64,000 bases of DNA from Ascarosepion bandense (lineage: Eukaryota > Mollusca > Cephalopoda > Sepiida > Sepiidae), in contig JBBBDQ010001271.1 of assembly GCA_037127315.1 (NCBI GenBank), forward strand, positions 2,336,001-2,400,000, given 5' to 3'. The position numbers and the translations under genes were made by a program. The notes beneath the pieces are model-generated. The model was not told the origin of the DNA. It was given only the letters and a program-made list of their open reading frames with translations, and did no database searches. Position 1 is the first letter of the stretch. The number at the start of each line of letters is the position of its first letter. Shown piece after piece: positions 11,036 to 21,914 of the stretch.

Positions 11036-11449
11036 GTTATTAAGATTTTTGACACATAAAGACCAGTACATAAAATAAACACTTAAAAAAATGGGCATTT
11101 TATTCAAATATAGGTATCCACTAAAAATAACATAATTTTGAATTAATAAGAATACATATATATTTTGTTAAAGACTACTGACAAGGGACTGTGATTAAAC
11201 CTTTTACTTAATTTTCTTTACAAAAAGTGTGTACAAAAAATAAAAATCTTTCTTGATAATGGTTAAAGAATTAGTTGAAAGCACTCAAAAATGCAGAACA
11301 TTTGAACAGTTGTTACACACTTCATGTTTAGAAAAGAAAACACTTGTATGAACAAAATAAAAATTAAATAAAAAGCTTATTCACAGAACCTTATCAATTG
11401 TCTTTAACTGAACTTGTATAAAATAGGGATTGCTGCCCAAATACACACT

Positions 11450-11473
11450 TGCCACACACATACACACACACAA

Positions 11474-11506
<33 letters not shown>

Positions 11507-11522
11507 AAAACACACACACACA
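11450..11522. repeat. compound (CA)n(TA)n(CA)n microsatellite
   Basis: A CA run, then about 12 TA units, then a second CA run. Confidence 0.95.
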
Positions 11523-11524
11523 GA

Positions 11525-12628
11525 GGTTACAGTCCCTTCACAAATGTCATTGGAAAATACAGGAATTCATTTTTCATTAGCTATTTGTTAAATAGTAGGC
11601 TAGACTTTTTGTCTTGAATAGCATCTAGTTGAGGAGAACTATGATAACAAACCCAAGAGGGGCTGTTTGAATACATGATTTCACTGTTTATTGCTCTTCC
11701 AAAAAGTGCGGTGATTTCTACACAAGCCTCTACTACTATATATATTAGATGTGTAGTTCAGTTCTAAAATCAAATGTTTAGTCCTTCATATGTCGAAATC
11801 AATAGGAGAAAAGAACAAAAATAAATATATTTAGCAGGATATATATTTTTGTATATTTCTATTTGTCAAGAAAATTTCTATAAATCTATCTTCTCACAGA
11901 GATCTTGATAAAGTGGATCATAATGTTAGATGTTAACCATCAAAAGGATTAGGATTTTGTCATTTCTTTAGATTAAATAAATCTGCAAATGTTGAATGAG
12001 AGTAGATATAAAGATATAATGCTGAATGCCAATGCAAGGATTTCTTCATAATGATGATCTGGCTCTTTTCATATTCCTCGATGGCTTTCTGAAGGTCATA
12101 GTTCAGATAATGCAACCTTCAGGGAGCCGTCTGAGAACATGAGAAAATAATCATACACAATTCCTGGTTTGTCTCATACATATTGACAAATATTTTCTGC
12201 ATTATCAATGGCTCTTTAAAAATCCATTCATTACTAAATTCTTATGAGAATTTATTATAAGTTTCATTAGACTTATTTTTTTATATTATTTGAAATTTTT
12301 TTTACACTTGCTATCCACTTAATTATGAGACATTGTTAGTCAGTATAAAACATATATGGGTCATAACAAAAGTTCATATTGTTATTTTAAGTGAATTTCA
12401 AAGACATTAGATAATTGCACATAAATTTATTCAGTCACATATGTACCATTCTAAACTAAGCTTCCTTATTCTGTCTTATGACAGTTTTCTTTGTCATGAA
12501 CTAGTCTAAGTGGCTTTTATGAGTGCAATATAGCAACTGCTTATGTAGCTTTATTTGACTAATTCAGTTTTAGTGTTGAATGCATTTATTATATTATAAT
12601 GGATGGTTACAAGTGTGAGGGAAGATGG
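11525..12628. other. unannotated stretch
   Basis: No convincing open frame or repeat family recognised in 1.1 kb. Confidence 0.5.
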
Positions 12629-12630
12629 GA

Positions 12631-13112
12631 TTTTATTATCACAACAAGCTTCTAGTTCTCCTCATTAATCTAATTTTGTAGGGATCAAAATATATGGTTG
12701 TCCAAAGGTGTATGGTGGGTATAGTAAGACATCATAGCAAAGCTATACAAATTTCTGTTGGGTTTGCAAAGAGATATAGTTCTGGTCTTGTTTCAATGGA
12801 AGACAAGACCCTTCCAAGTGGACAATTTTTTTCATTGGCTGCTGCTTTTAATCAGTCCAAGTGTGAACCAGACTTATATGAATTCAATGTCTAATTTTTC
12901 AGAAGGATCTCATAATACACAGTGCCAACTCCTACTATATACACAGCAACTCCTTCTTTGGATGGAGACCAGCGTTTGGAATGGTTAATGGTGGATCATT
13001 TCTTTTTCTTCAGGATCTCTTATACTCCAGGTTGTTGTAAACCTTTCATTTTTTTATTTCAAAAATGGGTTGCTTTGTTGTCTTTGAGCAAATGGAAATG
13101 TGAACCATTATT
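12631..13112 (+). repeat. unknown interspersed repeat, copy 1 (empty MITE site)
   Basis: The sequence matches the reverse complement of 23501-24293 over its whole length. Examples are TTTCTGTTGGGTTTGCAAAG, GGTCTTGT...GAAGACAAGACC, TACTATATACACAGCA and ACCAGCGTTTGGAATGGTTA. At 12810-12818 this copy reads straight through CCTTCCAAG, where the other copy carries a 293-bp MITE. Two short open frames (12694-12894 and 12758-12988) show no recognisable motif, so the family is unassigned. Confidence 0.8.
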
Positions 13113-13116
13113 TTTT

Positions 13117-13214
13117 TTGGCAACCTACTGCAGAAAAATCTTCGTAGTCAGTCATGTTTTGAAAGAGGCATGATCACCTAAGTATGTATCATGTATGGCA
13201 ATTAACTGACTGAC
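13117..13214 (+). mobile_element. SINE (tRNA/5S family) 3' end
   Basis: GGCAACCTACTGCAG, then CAGTCATG, then GCATGATCACCTAAGTATG, then the terminal AACTGACTGAC match the 3' half of the SINE at 31135-31436. It begins abruptly at the end of the preceding unknown repeat. Confidence 0.75.
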
Positions 13215-13459
13215 TTACTATTATGTAGGAGGTATTTCTGCCACACCTTTTGTATATTTTACAACACAGAAAATCTGAGAAAGACTTTAATAAATGGGAG
13301 TAAGCATATTAATTATAACAATGTTAAGGATGGTTTCCATTGGAGGCTTTTCAAGACATATAGTTTTCTTCAAAGTGCACATAAACTGAACATGTCTTCC
13401 TTGTGCTAGGTCCAAATGAACTATCTTAAGAACTATTGGTCTGAAAGCTTATAAAGTCT

Positions 13460-13496
13460 CTGCAGATATTAATACAAAATGTATTAATATCTGCAG
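13460..13496. repeat. perfect 37-bp hairpin
   Basis: CTGCAGATATTAATACA and its exact reverse complement are separated by AAA (17 + 3 + 17). It is a cruciform-capable palindrome with PstI-like ends. Function unknown. Confidence 0.9.
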
Positions 13497-13499
13497 TTA

Positions 13500-15520
13500 C
13501 CTTTTATTCTATTTAAGGTGATTTGTCTTCGCAGATCTGTTAATAAAGTGGAAGTCATTCAAGGACACAAGACAGGAATAAACACGATTACTAATATAAT
13601 CTCACCTTTCACAGTGGCACGTGTAAGAGAGGCAAGGAGCTGTTGACAGATCTGATTTTAAGAGTAGTTTGATGCTTAATTTAAATACATGTCAGGGTGT
13701 GAATATATGTCTAATTTTACAGGTGAACCAAACTGACTCATATTAATTGATCATGTCAAATTTCATAATTAGACTCTTCTAACATTTTGTGAATGTATTT
13801 TTTGTTTTATTTTGTATCTGAACATGACTGCACTTAAAAGATATTTAAGAAACTTAGTTTGTCATGGCACAAAAAACAATTTGCTGTGAGAGAAAAAGAT
13901 TTTTCTGTGACAAGCATTTTTTAATGAAATGTTCACTCAATAAAAGACCTGTCAGCCATTCAATGTAGGTATAAAAGAAGGAAATAAGTATAGATTGATG
14001 AGAATATGTAGAATAGATAATGGTCAGCACTAGTCTTGTAGAGGTTAAGATTGCTATGATTGAAGAAGCATTCTCTTGGAGATCATTTTCACAAAGTAGC
14101 AGTTCTTAGGAAGAAACTGAGTAGAAATTCCTTCCTACTGATAAAAAATGAAGATTGTTACTAAATTTCAAAAGAAATCAGAGATATAGTTGTTTAGGTT
14201 TTTCTTAAAGATTGAAGGGAAAATTGAGTGGCAGGTTTATAGGATACAAATCCTATATCATCCAACAATTAACTGAAATGCAAAAAGTAAAAATGGACAC
14301 CCGCAAAAATGGATCAGAATGACTGAAAACATTTTGAAAAACCAGATTAAGGCAAAAATTCACAATCAAGTGTGAAATTTAATTTTGACAAATAAGAAAA
14401 GGATTGACCTGATACTGAAAGAAAAAAACAAAGCAAAATTTCGCAATCTGATGTGGAATTCATTTTCTAACCAATGAAGGGAAGTGATTTGCGAAACTGA
14501 GAGAAAAGTTAGCAAGCCTATGTTAAAAAGTCTTTCAGTATAAAAACAGAAAGAAAGTTGAAGCAGTCAGTTCGAAGGATGCCGAGATCAGAGAGGCCAG
14601 AGAATCAACAGACAAGTCTGTTACAGACTCACCTGGACACTAAAACTGACTCCTTAACATCCAATAAGTACAATTTCCTTTATTGCTTCAACTTCCTCTT
14701 CACTCTCACCAACCATAAAATAAAGGGAAAGGAACACAGACTTTATTAGTAACCTATTAATCTTTCTACATATACACATTCTGCTACTATCAACTATAAG
14801 CTCTGAATTCATTTAACTTCTTACTACCATTTCTGTGGAACTTTTAACTTCATATATTTTCTATTTGAACCTTTTCCCTCTTATCTGTTATTTCTCACTC
14901 ACACTCTCTTTCTCACCTTAACTTGATCCCCCATTTTTCCTTTCCACATACTCAGCAGTGAACGCAAAAAGAAAAAGAAACAGACATTACTCTACTACTC
15001 TGTTGAATTAAAGATAGCAAAGCATAGACACTTTTTGTTCAACCATATTCACTCAAATCTAAAAAGAATTTATTCCTATCAAACAAGATATGAAAAATAT
15101 ACAAATTGTTTATTCTGCATGTATGTTATTAAATATACAATTTTCTAATTTTGTACAAACATTTCCTTTGCATTGTCTTTTTTGAAATTTGGGTTGTATT
15201 TTGGGGACAGGATGTCCTGCATTAAATTCTCCCTTTTAATCTGGGTTTTCTGTACCCCACAGGTTAATCCCATGATCTGAGTTCAGAATACCATGCTGGG
15301 TTTTCAGATTTTCTCTAAGATAAGCAAAATTTCTAGATTAACTAAATTTAAAATCTGTTAAGACAGGCTCAAAAATAAACTGGAAAAATAGTTTGGATAG
15401 TTTATATTAATTTCTGCAAATATAAACAAAAATGTGTTACACTTGTAGACTAGAAGATTGAACTGAAGAAAAAGTTTTTTTAATATCTTATGATTATCAT
15501 ATTACAAAGGTATTTACTAA
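13500..15520. other. 2-kb stretch without a recognised gene
   Basis: Mostly anonymous AT-rich DNA. Positions 14280-14640 have more structure. A TATA-like TATAAAAAC (about 14540) is followed by GAAGCAGTCAGTTCGAAGGA, and AATAAA-like motifs lie downstream near 14718. This could be a solo LTR or promoter relic, but no second copy exists here to bound it. Confidence 0.35.
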
Positions 15521-15529
15521 TTTGTTTAT

Positions 15530-15640
15530 ACTTCTGAGATGATGTAGTATTTACATTATCTACATTGTTTGGACAGTTGTCCTCATCTTTATTGTCATGT
15601 TTACAATGTTTTGACCATTGTATGCTGTGGCCTTCATCAA
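15530..15640 (+). mobile_element. TTTACATTATT-type MITE, left half
   Basis: GAGATGATGTAGTATTTACA, then GACAGTTGTCCTCATCTTTA, then TTGACCATTGTATGCTGTGG match the left arm of the MITE at 23806-24098. It is cut off by the poly-T of an inserted SINE at 15641. No right half follows the SINEs. Confidence 0.7.
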
Positions 15641-15850
15641 GTTTTTTTTTTTTTTTAATCGTATCACCCCGAGCAAGGCAGTAACGCCACTGATGTGCAA
15701 GGGGCTACGTAATAGTAAAAAGATTAGAAAAGAGAAAGCCGGAAACCACGTCCTAAACAGGGAACAATGGATGAGCCTCTTAACCCGTTCAATAGACGTG
15801 GGTGGAGTGTGAACTGGCGATAGGTAGATCTATCTACTCCAATTGAAAAA
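15640..15850 (-). mobile_element. A-tailed tRNA-like SINE, copy 2
   Basis: Same structure as the copy at 8130-8332: poly-T on the + strand, a tail with CCCCGAGCAAGGCAG, the body AAAGCCGGAAACCACGTCC, and a head ending in GATCTATCTACTCCAATTG. It lies inside the half MITE. Confidence 0.85.
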
Positions 15851-15857
15851 AAAACAA

Positions 15858-15978
15858 AGGGAGAAGATTGGAAAAGAGAAAGCCGGAAACTACATCCTAA
15901 ACAGGAAACAATGGATGAGCCTCTTAACCCGTTCAATAGACCTGGGTGGAGTGTGAACCGGGCGATAGATAGATAGAT
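15858..15978 (-). mobile_element. A-tailed tRNA-like SINE, copy 3, lacking its tail
   Basis: It starts at GGGAGAAGATTGGAAAAGAG and repeats the body and head of copy 2 in the same orientation. The LINE-like 3' tail is missing. It ends in a short GATA run. This tandem arrangement suggests recombination or a dimeric insertion. Confidence 0.8.
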
Positions 15979-16489
15979 ATGTATGCCGCTTATCAATTCA
16001 CCAAAGAAGCCATAAAACTATGAAAACCTACGTTCCTTAATATGTGTGCAATTTTATTTTTATCTATGTTTTCAATTTGGAATATTTTGCGAGATATTTA
16101 TTTAAAAATTATATATTTACACAGATTTCTATGAGTGAATTATTACAATCGAAATCTATGGCATTACGAGTATATTATAGCGTTTTAATTTTGTTTCCTA
16201 GATAATAATGCGGAATAAAAGATAGAGTTAAACAAAACATTTCCTTGCTTACAAAAAAACAATATTTAAAAACCTGGGGAATAAACATGAATGGTACAGT
16301 TGTACATATGGCATGTGTACAAAGGGAGGTACTGGCTGTCAAGTTACAAAGACCTCAAACAGTAAGTACTATTGCTGTACCCAATAAGGTGTTTTTTGTC
16401 GAATTTGCAAATTGTATATTACAATAAGTTGGTCGGTATATTCTTTAAAATTCCATGAGTGCTTCAATCACTAACTAATTAACGTCAGT

Positions 16490-16780
16490 ATTTTTCAACA
16501 GCATTCTTAACAATTTAGCAAACTCTGTTTTCAGTTCAATTCAGAGTAGTTGCTGATATTTTCTGCTTGTTTTGTTGTTATATCAGTAGGTAATGTCACA
16601 TCAGTTACTGCACATTCATTTTCACTGGTGTTGAGAACAGTATTATCTGGTCTTGTACAGAAATACGACATGTTTTCAAAACATAGTCCCAGATTGTGTC
16701 TTGTATTCTCCTTCCATTACTCTCAGTGTTTTTGTAATTATTATGTCATTTTTCATCATATTTCGATTTCTGCTATGGTC
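16490..16780 (-). mobile_element. R2-like LINE C-terminal domain fragment, copy 1
   Basis: The minus strand reads [20 protein letters not shown], then LPTDITTKQAENISNYSEL. It lines up with the better-preserved domain at 17940-18530 (RPDIIVKN, then LIDMACPVDCNI). The R-P-D...(I/T)D pattern resembles a PD-(D/E)XK restriction-like endonuclease, as in R2/R4-type non-LTR elements. That family link is inferred from motif shape only. Confidence 0.5.
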
Positions 16781-17925
16781 GTACTACCAACCAAGTTTGT
16801 GGAAAGACCTAAGGCAGGTCATGAACGCGGGTGTCCCTCAAGGCTCTATCCTAGGTCCTACACTCTTTCTGATATACATTAATGACCTCCCTGATACCAT
16901 AAGATCCCAAGTAGGTATGTACGCCGATGACACCACAGTTTATTCTCGCCTCGATCAAAAATCTGGTGTGGGCGACAAAACTAACCTTGCAGCCGAGCTT
17001 TGAAAGGAACTCCAATCCGTAGTGGACTGGGGTAAGAAATGGCTCGTAAATTTTAATGCTTCTAAAACGAAGCTACTATCAATTAATCATCATAGACAAT
17101 TGCACCTACCTCCTATTAGCATGGACCAGGCTTGCCTCCTAGAGAGTAAAACACTATGCCTCCTTGGTCTCACACTTTCAGCGGACCTCAAGTGGAATGA
17201 CTATATCGAATCCATTGCTAAATCCGTTGCTATGAAAGTCGGTTCTCTATTCAAGGCCAGGAGTTTTTTTTCCGTCTGAATCTCTCCTGCACATTTATAA
17301 ATCTACCATCCACCCGTGCATTGAATACTGTTGCCATATCTGGTCAGGTGCCCCTGCTATTCTCCTTTGGCTTCTCGACAAGGTACAGTGGAGGGTCTGT
17401 AATGTGATTGATACCGACTTAGCAGACCGCCTGCAGTCTCTCTCTCTCACCGGCGCAATGTGGCTTCCCTGTGTCCCTTCTATAAATACTTTCACGGCTT
17501 CTGCTCCGATGAATTTAGATCACTGGTGCCCCCTAGGTTCGAATTTACACGAGATACTAGATTAGCAAGTAGATCCCACCCTTTTACTGGGAAACCGATA
17601 AAATGCAATCGAAACTTCTACTCCAACAGTTTCTTTTCTCACACTTCACGACTGTGGAATTCCCTTCCACATGATTGCTTCCCCGACAGCTACAATCTCC
17701 AGGAGTTTAAATGTAAGGTCAATAGACACCTTCTAACAAACTAACTCGCTTCCATTCTTTTAAACACTCTTCCCACACACCCAGCTATCTATCACCCGCC
17801 TTCTGAATTTCCTATATCTAACCACTCTTTCTATTTACCTTCCCCTATGTAGCCCCAAGCGCAATAGTGGCAGTGGAATGCCTTGCTTGGGGTGAAATGA
17901 TTAAAAAAAAAGAAAAGGTCATGGC
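16780..17925 (+). mobile_element. Jockey/I-like LINE, RT C-terminal half with 3' end (best copy)
   Basis: This is a 5'-truncated non-LTR retrotransposon. It starts in the RT thumb-side palm: [20 protein letters not shown] (motif B), then [12 protein letters not shown] (motif C with an intact YADD box), then LVNFNASKTKLLSI and LLGLTLSADLKWNDYI. The later part reads IHPCIEYCCHIWSGAPA, then HRRNVASLCPFYKYFHG, then SHPFTGKPIKCNRNFYSNSF, then LWNSLPHDCFPDSYNLQEFK, ending at RHLLTN and a stop near 17744. A 3' UTR with GCCTTGCTTGGGGTGAAATGATT and an A tail ends near 17915. A stop after AAEL (about 17001) and frameshifts near 17270 and 17440 inactivate it. It lies between two R2-like domains of the opposite strand. 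Confidence 0.9.
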
Positions 17926-17934
17926 GTGTTGTTA

Positions 17935-18530
17935 TGGCTCTATTTCATGTTTTTTATATCTCCCCTATCATCCCTAGCGTTACGTAGACAAAGTTCTCCT
18001 TAGTGTATAAGCTGTACTTAATAAGACAATTTTTTGTATATCTCTTAAGCTGGGGTTTTCAGGGATTCTTTCAATGTGTTGTTTTGTTTCATTTTTTATC
18101 ATTCCAAGTGCACCTACTATCCCTGGCACAACTCTTGTTTACAATTTCCACATTTTTTCTATTTCAATTTCCAGATCTTTATATTTTGACAGTTTTTCAA
18201 ATCCCTTGGTTGCTATGTTACAATCCACTGGACAAGCCATATCAATTAATAGACAAGTTTTTCTTTCTGGTTTTTAACAATAATGTCCGGCCTATTTGCT
18301 TCAATTTTTCTGTCTGTGTAGATGGTGTAATCCCATAGAATGGTGACATCTTCTATATCTGTAACCGTTGCTGGGTGATGTTCATACCAGTGTTTGTTTA
18401 CAGATTTTCCATAGTGTTTGCATATTGTCCAGTGTAAATATTGCCCCACTCTATTGTGGTGATTTTTATATTCATTTGGGGCAAGTACAGAACAGCCTGA
18501 GATTAGATGGTCTATTGTTTCTTGGTGGTG
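17935..18530 (-). mobile_element. R2-like LINE C-terminal domain, copy 2
   Basis: The minus strand gives a long, nearly open C-terminal region. In order it shows WTICKHYGKSVNKHWYEHHP, then ILWDYTIYTDRKIEANRPDI, then LIDMACPVDCNIATKGFEKL, then KYKDLEIEIEKMWKL, a stop, then TRVVPGIVGALG. Regions of this type occur at the C-terminus of many metazoan non-LTR retrotransposons, and the RPDI...LID pair resembles a restriction-like endonuclease core. No RT domain is attached here. The exact clade is uncertain. Confidence 0.65.
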
Positions 18531-18556
18531 TTATTATTATTATTATTATTATTATT
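18530..18556. repeat. (TTA)n microsatellite
   Basis: About nine TTA/ATT units. Confidence 0.9.
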
Positions 18557-18559
18557 GTT

Positions 18560-19640
18560 TAATGATTTTTAAGTGAATTTGACTCCATATATAAAATATG
18601 AACCATTTTTTTTTCTTACAGCCTGTAATATAATTAATGGAGTGTGTCTTTTTTGCCCTGCCCAATATCACTAGTACCCAATATATTTTGCCTTGTACCA
18701 CATCTGTGTTGTTCTTAGAAAATCAACTATCTGTATAAAATTCATTTTTTTTGACAGCTTAGGAACCATATATAAATTTCTTTATTTTTGCGTGGGATTG
18801 TATATATACTGAATAAATTTTGTTTTTCAAAACATTGAAAGATCTATAGCATTTATATGTATATTTGATATGAAGTGGATAAAAAGTTGATAAATTTAGG
18901 TTAAATTAAGCTGCTATTAATTCTGCAAATACAGTATTATACATGAGATATATTTACAGAAATTCGTAAAGGCGCGTATTATAACCAACTAATAAATACT
19001 AAACCAAGCATTGAAAATTGTTTACACCAGTCTGTTTTTGTTATTAATTTGAAACTGCAGCTTTCACGTAAATAATTTTTTTAAAATGCTATTGGCAATA
19101 TTTCCTTGTGTGATTTGTCTCGTTTTTTCTTTTTAATCGTATGCCCCTTTAGAATGTAGGTAATCATGACTAACAATTTCTTTTCCTTGTTATATAGTGA
19201 TTTACAGCTTCTTCACAGTTTGCAATTTGAAAGTTTCCTTATGGTTGCAACGTAAGTTTAGAGGAAATATCTAACCTGTAGCTCTGATAAGAAGAGATGA
19301 ATTCAAAATTTTCCAAAAGACAGTTATGAATATATGAGTATGGACTTTGAAACTATATTGCTGAATTGAACTAAACTGCTCAGGTATCAGTGAAATTCGT
19401 AATTTAACTATAAATATAATGTTGACAGACGACAAACTGGAAATAGTTTACTCTAAAGTAGAATATGAAATATCGTAAAATATAGGAAAAATGAATTTCT
19501 TTCTAAAGAAATTGATACTGTGTTCATAGTGAAAAGAGAAATTAATCTATACATCTTCCGGCAAAACAAACACTTGAATTCAATAATTACTGCTTCTTTA
19601 GAATTATTGAAGACAACAACGAAAACGCCTGTTTGAACTT
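18560..19640. other. unannotated stretch
   Basis: AT-rich, with no open frame or repeat that I recognise. Confidence 0.5.
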
Positions 19641-19643
19641 CAG

Positions 19644-19832
19644 TCAGTCAGTTAAGAGACTTACGTGATACATGCTTGGGCAATCATGTCTCGAAGGAGA
19701 CATGACTAACTAGGCAGAAGATTATCCCGCAGTAGATTACCATTGCTTTCTGTGGTAGACTGGTTGCCAGCCAAGGCTATAGAAACTAATTTGTCCTGTT
19801 ATTCGACTCATAGCTAGAGGGGGAAGGAATGT
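19644..19832 (-). mobile_element. SINE (tRNA/5S family), 3' half
   Basis: The minus-orientation 3' terminus appears as CAGTCAGTCAGTTAAGAG. It is followed by GATACATGCTTGGGCAATCA, GGCAGAAGATTATCCC and GGTTGCCAGCCAAGGCTATA, all shared with 31135-31436. The tRNA-like head is missing. Confidence 0.8.
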
Positions 19833-19857
19833 ATTATATTATCAAGTAGTAATAAGT

Positions 19858-19901
19858 GGGGGATCAGTTTATTACTTCATAACAATAGAAAACCGATCCC
19901 C
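19858..19901. repeat. short hairpin between two SINE pieces
   Basis: GGGGATCAGTTT pairs with AAACCGATCCCC (11 of 12) across a 19-base loop. It lies between two same-orientation SINE fragments. Confidence 0.6.
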
Positions 19902-19947
19902 TGCATTATGACCAGTAGAAGACAATCATGATTCCAACTATTATATT

Positions 19948-20048
19948 CAGTCAGTCAGTTAAGTGCCATACGTGATACATGCTTTGGGTGATCATGTCTC
20001 GAAAGAGTCATGACTGACTGGGCTGAAGATTATCCCCGCAGTAGGTTA
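19948..20048 (-). mobile_element. SINE (tRNA/5S family), 3' end
   Basis: CAGTCAGTCAGTTAAGTGCC through CAGTAGGTTAA repeats the 3' end seen 300 bases upstream, in the same orientation. Confidence 0.8.
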
Positions 20049-20049
20049 A

Positions 20050-20550
20050 TCAACAAAAATGGTGTAATATCTCACCAGTCAGATACTAGAAAGCATGCTT
20101 TTTTTTTTTTCTATTAGACAAAAATTTCTACGAGTTTTCACTCTGTTATCTGAGGCCTGGATCACAAGATGAGATGAATTTAAAAACTGGGATTGATAAA
20201 GAAAATACATAAGAACAATAAAATAGCTCCTTCTCTTTACTGTAAAGACATAATATATATTGTTGCAAATATTTAAAGGGCAAGTCCGAATTTGAATCCA
20301 TGTCTTCAGTAACTAAGCAGTTTTTTAAAAAATGCAAGGCATGTGTGTCTTATGATAAAGATATATTCTCAGTTCTGAATGAAGCACATACTAAAAAAAA
20401 ATGTTTGAAGGCAAAATGAAACTTCCTGGCTGTGAACAATGAAGGTAAAAATTCTAGGGGAGATGAAATTATAAAATTAATTCAAAGGTAACAAAAGAAA
20501 ATAGAAGCAATCTTTAGGTATATTCTTAATAAAAATTAATGTTGAAAATT
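20050..20550. other. unannotated stretch
   Basis: Contains a T(13) run near 20100. No gene or repeat family seen. Confidence 0.5.
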
Positions 20551-20552
20551 AT

Positions 20553-20768
20553 ATTATTTTATGTCTTTAGCTAGATTTTAGTATAAAAATTATCTTATTT
20601 TGTCTTTAGCTAGTTTTTAGTATTAAAATTATCTTATTTTGTCTTTAGCTAGTTTTAAATATTAAAATTATCTTATTTTATGCCGTTAGCTAGTTTTTAG
20701 TATTAAAATTGTTTTATTTTATGTCTTTAGTTAGTTTTTAGTATTAAAATTATCTTATTTTAAATTTT
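20553..20768. repeat. tandem repeat, about 40 bp x 5
   Basis: Five head-to-tail units of 39-42 bp with the core TTAGCTAGTTTTTAGTATTA followed by AAATTATCTTATTTT. Units differ by a few substitutions and an optional ATG insertion (TTATTTTATGTC versus TTATTTTGTC). Confidence 0.92.
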
Positions 20769-20784
20769 AAACTGAATCCTTTAT

Positions 20785-20908
20785 TTTAAAGTGATTGAAA
20801 GAAAGGGTTTGGTTTGAAATTCTGTAGGGTACAACAGCTGAAACATTGTAAACATGGCAATAAAAATGAGGAAAACTGTGAACAATGTAAATAATGTATT
20901 TACTAATA
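20785..20908 (-). mobile_element. TTTACATTATT-type MITE, half copy
   Basis: The reverse complement reads GTAAATACATTATTTACATT, then CCTCATTTTTATTGCCATGT, then TTACAATGTTTCAGC, then GAATTTCAAACCAAACCC. This matches the left arm of the MITE at 23806-24098. It directly follows the 40-bp tandem repeat. Confidence 0.65.
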
Positions 20909-20911
20909 TTG

Positions 20912-21070
20912 GTGTATGGCCAAGTGGTTAGAATCATAATGTTCCAACCATGAGACTTTGAATCTCTCCGTGATTAATTTGTCAAAGTAATTTCTTGATG
21001 AGAAAATCTCACGACCGAAAAAGGCCTAAAAACTGTACCACATGACAGAGGATCATTACGGACATTAAAA
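20912..21070 (+). mobile_element. tRNA-derived SINE (TGGCCAAGTGGTTAG head)
   Basis: TGGCCAAGTGGTTAGAAT is a good box A of the Leu/Ser type. GACTTTGAATCTCTCC, 28 bases on, is a degraded box B. The tRNA-like part cannot form a sound acceptor stem, and a non-tRNA body follows (TCAAAGTAATTTCTTGATGA). Only one copy is in the window. Confidence 0.6.
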
Positions 21071-21179
21071 AAGAATGAAAAATATTTTTTAGCAACCTGG
21101 GTGGAAATTTATGCTCTGAGTCAACATGTAGTTCTGGTATTCTGACTTGTGCATTTTATTATTTGTTTAAAAGAAAGCA

Positions 21180-21910
21180 TTATTTTTTAATCATTTTATA
21201 TTAGTCAAAGCAATAAAATCCCCTTACATGTAAGGGTTTACGTAGAGTAAAATAAGGGAAGACAATGAAAGAACAAGATTAAATTAAATAGAGAGAAGAT
21301 AGAGATTAACATTATATTTAATTTCTTTGAAGATTGACAAGAAAGTAGAAAGCTAGAATAGAGTTCCATAATCAGAAGTGATGATAAAGAAGCTATCACA
21401 ACAAAATTTAAGATTACAACTGCAATTTCAATAATGAAATTATGAGACCTAGCTGCCAATCTAGTAGGAAACTTTAATTCATAAAGTGGATGTACTAATG
21501 AGTAAAGATCATTAGAAAAAGATACCATGAAAGCATTTATAGAAAAGACAAAGAGAAGCTATGTTACAGTGGTTTGAAAGTGAATGATGCTAAGATGCCA
21601 GTTTAGGACTGATAACATTGATGATTCTTCCTTGGATTTTGTCATGAATCTCTAGATGTATAACATAAGCACCTGATCAGATGTGGCAACAATATTCAAT
21701 GCATGAGCGAATAGTAGACTCATAAATATGGAAGATATAATGAACAAATTATCCTGGCAACAGATTTAGCAATGGATTCAATATAATCATTATGCTTCAT
21801 GTTAGTAGAAAAAGCAAGGCCAGGAAGGTGCAGTGAGCTGCTTCCATGGTGGTTAGCATCAGCCATGCTTATGGAAGATTAACTCTATATGATGAGGAAA
21901 ATAGATATGA
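21180..21910 (-). mobile_element. Jockey/I-like LINE 3' end, old copy
   Basis: Minus strand, with the TTTTTTAATCATTTTATA tail at 21183. Homologous spacing of GAGTTCCATAATCAGAAGTG (the LWNSL region), AGCTGCCAATC, GAAAGCATTTATAGAAAAGA (FYKYFHG region) and GGATTTTGTCATGAATCTC to the other Jockey-like copies. Heavily mutated, with no usable frame. Confidence 0.6.
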
Positions 21911-21914
21911 AGAA

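Noticed and set aside
14530..14600. Host promoter (TATAAAAAC followed by an initiator-like region)
   Set aside because: A TATA-like motif is expected by chance in AT-rich DNA, and no downstream coding region supports it.
20912..20985. Functional tRNA gene from a good box A
   Set aside because: The acceptor stem does not pair and box B is degraded. It fits a SINE head.
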